Part shown: piece after piece, positions 6,550 to 11,488 of the stretch
Position numbering within the stretch: position 1 is the stretch's first letter
How the letters are laid out: every line of letters begins with the position of its first letter
DNA from: Luminiphilus sp.
Lineage (GTDB): Bacteria > Pseudomonadota > Gammaproteobacteria > Pseudomonadales > Halieaceae
NCBI GenBank assembly: GCA_022425845.1
Contig: JAKMEU010000044.1
Coordinates: forward strand, 1-11,488
Direction of reading: 5' to 3'
Length of the DNA: 11,488 nt
The notes under the pieces: generated by a model
Told to the model about the DNA's origin: nothing
The model's input: only the letters and a program-made list of their open reading frames with translations
The model's database searches: none
Made by a program: the position numbers and the translations under genes

Positions 6550-7172
6550 GCGACTTTTCGCATCGCTTTGCAGTGGAAGATGTCCGTGTGCTGGAGCGGG
6601 AGGTGGGTTACCAGGGCTTTTTCAGACTCGACCGGCTGCGTGTGCAGCATCGTCTGTTTGATGGGGGTTGGAGCGAGCCCTTTACCCGCGAGTTGTTCGA
6701 ACGCGGGGACGCTGTGGCCGTGCTGCCCTGGGACCCGGTGCGTGATGAGTTGATTCTGGTTGAGCAGTTTCGGGCGGGCGCGCTGCGGGGTCAGGATAGC
6801 CCCTGGATGCTGGAACTGGTGGCGGGGATCGTTTCCGAAGGCGAAAGTGACGAGTCTGTCGCGCACCGCGAGGCGCTGGAAGAGGCGGGTTGCCAGCTGG
6901 ACAGGTTGGTACCCATCGCAACCTTTTATCCCAGTGCTGGTGCCTGTTCCGAACAAATTCGAGCCTTTATGGGTCGGGTGGTGTCAGCGGGTGTGGGGGA
7001 GGTACACGGTTTGGATGACGAGCATGAAGATCTGTTGGTGCACGCTATACCCAGAGCGCAGGCGTTGGGGATGCTCGATGCCAACGAAATCAACAACGGC
7101 CACACGCTGATCGCCCTGCAATGGCTCGCACGACACGGTGAGGCCCTGCGTCGGCAATGGTTGAAGGACTAA
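6546..7172 (+). CDS. nudF: ADP-ribose pyrophosphatase, Nudix family (NudF)
   Basis: This 208-residue cytoplasmic hydrolase is expected to split ADP-ribose into AMP and ribose 5-phosphate, limiting free ADP-ribose from NAD turnover. The Nudix box is complete at residues 94-116: G94, E100, R108-E109, E112-E113 and G115 fit the G-x5-E-x7-RE-x2-EE-x-G pattern that binds the catalytic Mg2+. Features typical of NudF rather than other Nudix enzymes are RGFF-like YQGFFRLD near the start, LFERGDAVAVLPWDPVRDEL, PWMLELVAG just before the box and YPSAGACSEQI after it. Length matches E. coli NudF (about 209). The gene starts within the pyrB stop codon and ends 16 bases inside murJ, so it probably shares their transcript. 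Specificity for ADP-ribose over other sugar nucleotides is inferred from similarity. Confidence 0.92.
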   Translation: MSDFSHRFAVEDVRVLEREVGYQGFFRLDRLRVQHRLFDGGWSEPFTRELFERGDAVAVLPWDPVRDELILVEQFRAGALRGQDSPWMLELVAGIVSEGESDESVAHREALEEAGCQLDRLVPIATFYPSAGACSEQIRAFMGRVVSAGVGEVHGLDDEHEDLLVHAIPRAQALGMLDANEINNGHTLIALQWLARHGEALRRQWLKD

Positions 7173-8782
7173 GTTCGACGGACCCGCCTGACGGTCAGGA
7201 CAACAAGCCGCGAGGGTTGCTTCACTCCAGCGCCATTGTGGGTGGTGCCACGCTGGTTTCTCGTATTCTGGGTTTGGTGCGTGATGTCGTGCTCGCCAAC
7301 CTAGTGGGCGCAACCAGCAATGCTGACGCTTTCTTCGTCGCCTTTAAGATTCCCAACTTTCTTCGTCGGCTGTTTGCTGAGGGTGCTTTTGCACAGGCCT
7401 TTATCCCGGTTTTCACCGAGACCCGTGAGCAGGGCGGCAAGGTAGCCGTTCAGGCGCTCATAGACCGGGTTGCTGGCGTTCTGGGGGGCACGCTACTCCT
7501 GTTAACGGCACTGACCATTCTGGCTGCTCCCATTGTGGCACTGGTGTTTGCACCGGGCTTTTCGAAGGACCCTGGCAAACTGGCGCTCACCGCGGACCTC
7601 ATCCGCCTCACTTTTCCCTATCTTTTCCTGATTTCCATGACCGGTTTTGCCGGAGGGATTCTCAACGCCTACGGGCGATTTGCTGTCCCGGCATTTACCC
7701 CCGTCTTGCTCAATCTCAGTCTGATCGCCGCGGCTCTATTACTGGCGCCCGGGTTTGAGGAGCCTGTTTACGCCCTTGCGCTGGGCGTTTTTATTGCCGG
7801 CTTGCTGCAACTTTTATTTCAATTTCCCGCCCTGTATGGCTTGGAGTTAGTGCCCCGCCCGCGTTGGGATACGGCGTATCCGGGGGTGCGTCGTATCATG
7901 ACTTTAATGGTGCCGGCGTTGTTTGGCGTTTCAGTGAGCCAGATCAATCTTCTTCTTGATACGGTGCTGGCTTCGCTGCTGCCTGCGGGCAGTGTTTCCT
8001 GGCTCTATTACTCCGATCGACTGACCGAGCTGCCACTGGGTGTGTTTGCCATTGCTATCGCCACCGTCGTGCTGCCCACGCTGTCTGCCCGACGAGCACG
8101 TGCAGAGGCCGGCGAGGGCGATCCGTTGTTTGCCGCCACGTTGCACTGGGCGCTGGGTCTTGTCCTGTTGATCGCTTTGCCGGCGACCTTTGCACTGCTG
8201 CTCCTGGCTGAGCCGATACTGGCTACGCTCTTTCAATACGGAGCGTTTGCTGCGGCTGATGTCGATAAGGCGGCCTGGTCGCTTCGCGCCTACACTCTGG
8301 GCCTGAGCGCGTTTATGTTAATCAAGGTGCTGGCGCCGGGCTACTACGCACGACAGGATATGAAGTCGCCGGTACGGATTGGCATCATTGCCATGGTAGC
8401 CAATATGATTATGAATCCGCTCTTTATCTTTCCCCTGATGTGGACGTTTGACCTCGGCCATGTAGGCCTCGCGTTGGCTACCAGTCTTGCGGCCTGGTTG
8501 AATGCTGCGCTGCTCTACCGGGGATTACGCCGGGATGGCACCTTGCCCTCGCCTGACATCAGTGCTCGGGCCAGTGGACGCATTGCCATAGCCCTGGTTG
8601 TCATGGTCGTCGCGGTTGGGTTGAGCCTTCCAGATCCCGACTGGTGGTCTGCCACAGACGCGGTGGGGCGAGGTGTGCGAATGGCAGGGTTGGTGGCAAT
8701 TGGGGGTTTGGCGTACGTCATGGTCCTGTGGCTGGGGGGACTGCGATTGAGCGCCTTGAAGAACCCGCCAGAGACGGCCTGA
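7157..8782 (+). CDS. murJ: Lipid II flippase MurJ (MviN)
   Basis: This 541-residue inner-membrane protein of the MOP exporter superfamily moves lipid-linked peptidoglycan precursor from the cytoplasmic to the periplasmic face. It has many hydrophobic segments, consistent with the 14 helices of the family. Residues essential in E. coli MurJ are conserved at a constant offset of 18: R36 and R42 (SRILGLVRD), D57 (NADAFFVAF), R70 (NFLRRLFAEGAF) and R288 (YYSDRL). The ATG at 7157 lies inside the end of nudF, overlapping by 16 bases, and gives a roughly 20-residue hydrophilic lead longer than in E. coli. A later TTG at codon 21 would give a chain closer to the usual length, so the exact start is uncertain; no strong Shine-Dalgarno sequence marks either. 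The neighbours ribF and ileS follow in the common gammaproteobacterial order. Confidence 0.95.
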   Translation: MVEGLSSTDPPDGQDNKPRGLLHSSAIVGGATLVSRILGLVRDVVLANLVGATSNADAFFVAFKIPNFLRRLFAEGAFAQAFIPVFTETREQGGKVAVQALIDRVAGVLGGTLLLLTALTILAAPIVALVFAPGFSKDPGKLALTADLIRLTFPYLFLISMTGFAGGILNAYGRFAVPAFTPVLLNLSLIAAALLLAPGFEEPVYALALGVFIAGLLQLLFQFPALYGLELVPRPRWDTAYPGVRRIMTLMVPALFGVSVSQINLLLDTVLASLLPAGSVSWLYYSDRLTELPLGVFAIAIATVVLPTLSARRARAEAGEGDPLFAATLHWALGLVLLIALPATFALLLLAEPILATLFQYGAFAAADVDKAAWSLRAYTLGLSAFMLIKVLAPGYYARQDMKSPVRIGIIAMVANMIMNPLFIFPLMWTFDLGHVGLALATSLAAWLNAALLYRGLRRDGTLPSPDISARASGRIAIALVVMVVAVGLSLPDPDWWSATDAVGRGVRMAGLVAIGGLAYVMVLWLGGLRLSALKNPPETA

Positions 8783-8814
8783 TCTGGTAAATGGTTTATC
8801 GCGACGCGCCCAGA

Positions 8815-8861
8815 GCTTCGGGTTTTCTATATACTGGCGCCTTTAGACCCTAACCCGAAGC
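8815..8861. repeat. Perfect 10-bp inverted repeat flanking the putative ribF promoter
   Basis: GCTTCGGGTT (8815-8824) and AACCCGAAGC (8852-8861) are exact reverse complements separated by 27 bases. They lie in the 86-base gap between murJ and ribF, the right arm ending 7 bases before the ribF ATG. In a read-through transcript from murJ they could form a hairpin that hides the ribF ribosome entry region. In a transcript started from the -10 between them only the right arm would be present. An operator for a dimeric regulator is another possibility. Confidence 0.6.
8830..8835 (+). promoter_or_regulatory. Putative -10 element for ribF
   Basis: TATACT (within TATATACT) is a good -10 sequence and would start transcription near 8842, leaving a leader of about 27 bases before the ribF ATG. 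No convincing -35 element lies 16-18 bases upstream (the region is GC-rich), so activity might depend on an activator. The element sits between the arms of the inverted repeat. Confidence 0.4.
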
Positions 8862-8868
8862 CAAAAAC

Positions 8869-9801
8869 ATGGATTTGATCCGCGGCCTGCACAACCTGCG
8901 ACCGGAACACCGCGGATGCGCCGTCACCGTGGGAGCCTTTGATGGTATCCATTTAGGCCACCAGGCCGTTCTGGCCCACCTTTCGTCCTGTGCACGGGAG
9001 CGGGAGCTGTTATCTACCGTCATTGTCTTTGAGCCTTTGCCCAGAGAATACTTTCGACCCCTGGAGGCACCGCCGAGAATCACCAATTTCCGCGAGCGTC
9101 TGGCGCTGTTGGCCGGCACGGGAATTGACCGGGTCCTTGTGCTCAAGTTCAACAAGGAGCTGCGCGGGATGAGCGCAGAGGAATTTGTCGAACGTGTCTT
9201 CGTCGATGGCCTGGGCGCGCGCTACATAGCCTTGGGAGATGATTTTAGATTCGGGAACAGTCGCGAGGGGGACTATGACTATGTCAGGACCCTCGCCGAG
9301 AAATTTGGCTACGAAGTACAGCCGACTGACACGCGTGAAGTGGCGGGTGCCCGGGTGAGCAGCACGCGCATCAGGGCCGCGTTGGCTGCGGGGGACTTTG
9401 AAGACGCACAGCAACTGCTGGGTCGTCCGTTCACCATGACGGGACGGGTCGAGCATGGACGTAAACTGGGTCGCGAGTTGGGCGCGCCGACTGCTAATAT
9501 CCGCATCGGGCGCATTCGAAGTCCGCTCTCAGGGGTGTTTACCGTTCGCGTGGATGGAGGTGGCCTGCAGGGCGCGCCGGGTGTGGCCAACGTCGGCACC
9601 CGCCCCACGGTTGATGACAGCCTGACCGCAACCCTTGAGGTGCATTTGTTGGATCGACAGTGTGATCTTTACGGCCAGCGTCTTGAGGTCCGTTTTCTGC
9701 ACAAGTTGCGGGAAGAAATGAAATACGAATCCCTGGATGCCCTGAAGGAGGGCATCGCAAGGGACATTGATAACGCCCGCGAAAAGCTGGCACTAACATA
9801 G
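8869..9801 (+). CDS. ribF: Bifunctional riboflavin kinase / FAD synthetase
   Basis: This 310-residue cytoplasmic enzyme phosphorylates riboflavin to FMN and then adenylylates FMN to FAD. The N-terminal FAD synthetase half carries the nucleotidyltransferase motif G22-A-F-D-G-I-H-L-G-H31, then GDDFRFG and the V163-S-S-T-R-I-R169 motif. The C-terminal riboflavin kinase half starts near residue 184 and contains GRELGAPTANI (P207-T-A-N210, the flavokinase PTAN motif) and GVANVGTRPT. The usual LGFPTAN reads LGAPTAN here, a mild variation. Length agrees with the family (about 310). The start is ATG 8869, giving the expected short lead before the first strand; there is no clear Shine-Dalgarno sequence. 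No FMN riboswitch is present in the 86-base upstream gap. ileS follows after 19 bases, so the two are probably co-transcribed. Confidence 0.95.
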   Translation: MDLIRGLHNLRPEHRGCAVTVGAFDGIHLGHQAVLAHLSSCARERELLSTVIVFEPLPREYFRPLEAPPRITNFRERLALLAGTGIDRVLVLKFNKELRGMSAEEFVERVFVDGLGARYIALGDDFRFGNSREGDYDYVRTLAEKFGYEVQPTDTREVAGARVSSTRIRAALAAGDFEDAQQLLGRPFTMTGRVEHGRKLGRELGAPTANIRIGRIRSPLSGVFTVRVDGGGLQGAPGVANVGTRPTVDDSLTATLEVHLLDRQCDLYGQRLEVRFLHKLREEMKYESLDALKEGIARDIDNAREKLALT

Positions 9802-9820
9802 CCCCCAATAGCTTCGTCTT

Positions 9821-11488
9821 ATGAGTGATTACAAAAGCACCCTGAACCTGCCCCAGACGGATTTCCCGATGAAGGCCAACTTGTCGCAGCGCGAGCCGCA
9901 GCGGTTGAAGCAATGGCAGGAGATGGATCTCTACGGTTTGATGCGCGAAGCGGGCGCAGGCAAGCCCAAATTCATTCTTCATGATGGGCCGCCCTACGCC
10001 AATGGCGAGCTTCATATCGGTCACGCCGTTAACAAGATCCTGAAAGACTTTATCGTCAAGTCCCGCTCACTTTCCGGTTTCGATGCACCGTATGTGCCCG
10101 GCTGGGACTGTCATGGTCTTCCCATTGAACTGAACGTCGAGAAGAAAGTAGGCAAACCGGGGCACAAAATTTCAGCATCGGAGTTCCGCCAGCGTTGTCG
10201 TGACTATGCCGCCGGCCAGGTAAGCCAGCAGAGTGAGGATTTCCAGCGCATGGGCGTGGTCGGAGACTGGGAAAACCCTTACCTCACGATGAACTTCGAG
10301 TTTGAAGCGGAGATCGTTCGGACGCTGGGACGGATTATTGGCAATGGCCATTTGCACAAGGGCTTCAAACCCGTGCACTGGTGTCTGGATTGCGGCTCGG
10401 CGCTGGCTGAGGCCGAGGTGGAGTACAAAGATAAGGTGTCCTCAGCTGTCGACGTGGCTTTCCCTGCGGTAGACAGCGCCGCCTTCCGGTCCGCTTTTGG
10501 TTGGGACGGGATGTCGCCTGTCGACGTGGCCATCTGGACCACCACCCCCTGGACACTGGCAGCCAATCGCGGTGTCAGTGTCAGTGCTGATCTTGATTAT
10601 GTCCTGCTGCGGGTTGGTGACCGGGCGGTCGTAGTGGCTGAGGCGCTGGTGCCCGCCTGTGGCGCCCGCTATGGCCTCGATGAACCCGAGGTGCTGGCTG
10701 TCGCCAGTGGTCGCTCGCTGGATCGCCTGATGGTGTACCCGCCCTTTGGCGATCTGGAAGTGCCGTTGATGTTGGGTGGTCACGTCACGACTGATGCGGG
10801 TACCGGATGTGTCCACACGGCGCCAGCCCATGGTCTGGAAGACTTTCAAATCGGCAGGGAATACGGCATTGAAGTTTACAATCCGGTGGGTCCCAACGGG
10901 GTCTACCTGCCGGGCACGCCGGTCCTGGAAGGGCGGCATATCTTTAAGGCCAATGATGAAATCATCGCCGAGCTTGAAGGTGCAGGTCGATTGTTGGCGC
11001 ACCAGCCCTACGAGCACAGCTACCCCCATTGCTGGCGTCACAAAACACCCATCATTTTCCGCGCCACGCCGCAATGGTTTATCAGTATGGAGCAGGCCGG
11101 GTTGCTGGAAGCCGCACAGGAGGCGGTGGAGGGCGTGAATTGGGTGCCGGAATGGGGACGGGCACGGATTGACGCCATGCTGGCAGATCGGCCCGACTGG
11201 TGCATATCAAGGCAACGCACCTGGGGTGTGCCGATCACACTGTTTGTGCATCGTGAAACGGGTGAGCTACATCCCAGGACCGACGCGCTCATTGAGACGG
11301 TGGCAGGGCAAATAGCAGCTGCGGGCATCGATGCCTGGTTCGATCTCGATCCGGCCACATTGCTTGGGGACGAGGCCGAGGAGTACGAGAAAGTCAGTGA
11401 CACCCTCGACGTCTGGTTTGATTCAGGTGTTACCCATGCCTGTGTACTGCGCCAGCGGGATGTGCTGCAGTCGCCTGCTGACCTGTAT
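9821..11488 (+). CDS. ileS: Isoleucyl-tRNA synthetase, N-terminal ~60% (3' end outside window)
   Basis: The frame is open from ATG 9821 to the last base, giving 556 complete codons of a class I synthetase that is about 940 residues long in E. coli. It charges tRNA-Ile with isoleucine in the cytoplasm. The signature HIGH motif is at residues 65-68 (GELHIGHA). The CP1 editing domain, which removes mischarged valine, shows the Thr-rich WTTTPWTLAANR (239-250) and GTGCVHTAPAHG with D341 at the place of the E. coli editing Asp. C188 and C191 in HWCLDCGSA, DWCISRQRTWGVP and DTLDVWFDSGVTH also match. The KMSKS loop and C-terminal zinc region would lie beyond the window. The 19-base gap after ribF has no Shine-Dalgarno-like sequence. 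The protein matches the E. coli-type enzyme throughout, so there is no sign of a mupirocin-resistant second copy. Confidence 0.96.
   Translation, partial: MSDYKSTLNLPQTDFPMKANLSQREPQRLKQWQEMDLYGLMREAGAGKPKFILHDGPPYANGELHIGHAVNKILKDFIVKSRSLSGFDAPYVPGWDCHGLPIELNVEKKVGKPGHKISASEFRQRCRDYAAGQVSQQSEDFQRMGVVGDWENPYLTMNFEFEAEIVRTLGRIIGNGHLHKGFKPVHWCLDCGSALAEAEVEYKDKVSSAVDVAFPAVDSAAFRSAFGWDGMSPVDVAIWTTTPWTLAANRGVSVSADLDYVLLRVGDRAVVVAEALVPACGARYGLDEPEVLAVASGRSLDRLMVYPPFGDLEVPLMLGGHVTTDAGTGCVHTAPAHGLEDFQIGREYGIEVYNPVGPNGVYLPGTPVLEGRHIFKANDEIIAELEGAGRLLAHQPYEHSYPHCWRHKTPIIFRATPQWFISMEQAGLLEAAQEAVEGVNWVPEWGRARIDAMLADRPDWCISRQRTWGVPITLFVHRETGELHPRTDALIETVAGQIAAAGIDAWFDLDPATLLGDEAEEYEKVSDTLDVWFDSGVTHACVLRQRDVLQSPADLY

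Noticed and set aside
6312..6956. Minus-strand open frame of 214 codons across the pyrB-nudF junction
   Set aside because: It runs antisense to two clearly conserved genes, resembles no known protein and is explained by codon bias of the opposite strand.
8809..8826. Intrinsic terminator after murJ (CCC-GA / TC-GGG followed by TTTT)
   Set aside because: The stem is only about five pairs with a bulge and the T-run is short. The GGG arm is better explained as part of the longer perfect inverted repeat.
8783..8868. FMN riboswitch upstream of ribF
   Set aside because: The gap is only 86 bases, shorter than an FMN aptamer, and the conserved aptamer segments are not visible.
10442..11074. Minus-strand open frame of 210 codons within ileS
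   Set aside because: It is opposite well-conserved editing-domain sequence of IleRS and has no recognisable protein features.
1..11488. CRISPR arrays, tRNA or rRNA genes, insertion sequences, defence or toxin-antitoxin systems
   Set aside because: No regularly spaced direct repeats, cloverleaf-like segments, transposase motifs or defence-family proteins were seen. Nearly all bases are taken by recognised + strand genes.

Overview
The window reads as an ordinary chromosomal stretch of a gammaproteobacterium. All convincing genes lie on the + strand. The murJ-ribF-ileS order is characteristic of Gammaproteobacteria. The SbcB, NudF and PyrB sequences look like marine gammaproteobacterial versions, and base composition is moderately high in G+C. 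A marine lineage such as the Halieaceae/OM60 or Cellvibrionales groups would fit, but that placement is inference from protein flavour only. I see no mobile element, tRNA, rRNA, CRISPR array or phage gene.

Region by region: 1-405 is the C-terminal end of an alkaline-phosphatase-superfamily (nucleotide pyrophosphatase/phosphodiesterase-like) protein. After a short promoter-containing gap, 461-1237 encodes a single-pass membrane protein with a long coiled coil and no recognised function. A 98-base gap with a GC-rich hairpin leads to a class I [4Fe-4S] fumarase (1336-2853). Its last 14 bases overlap the TTG start of exonuclease I, sbcB (2840-4294). A previously unlisted 43-codon reading frame (4294-4425) fills the space between sbcB and an ACR3-family transporter gene (4427-5443): it overlaps the sbcB stop by one base and ends one base before the transporter's GTG start.

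The second half starts with pyrB (5536-6549, TTG start), followed with overlaps by nudF (6546-7172, TTG start) and murJ (7157-8782). These three are probably one transcript. ribF (8869-9801) follows after an 86-base gap that holds a promoter-like element bracketed by a perfect 10-bp inverted repeat, and ileS (9821 onward, truncated by the window edge) follows ribF by 19 bases. The functions are core metabolism (fumarase in the TCA cycle, aspartate carbamoyltransferase in pyrimidine synthesis, RibF for FMN/FAD), cell-wall assembly (MurJ), translation (IleRS), nucleotide clean-up (NudF) and DNA repair (exonuclease I). The ACR3 transporter and the coiled-coil protein are the two genes whose roles here are not obvious.

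I found no convincing new multi-gene system. The observations most worth a second look are the precisely fitted 43-codon frame upstream of the transporter, the transporter's isolation from any ars partner gene, and the inverted repeat around the putative ribF promoter.
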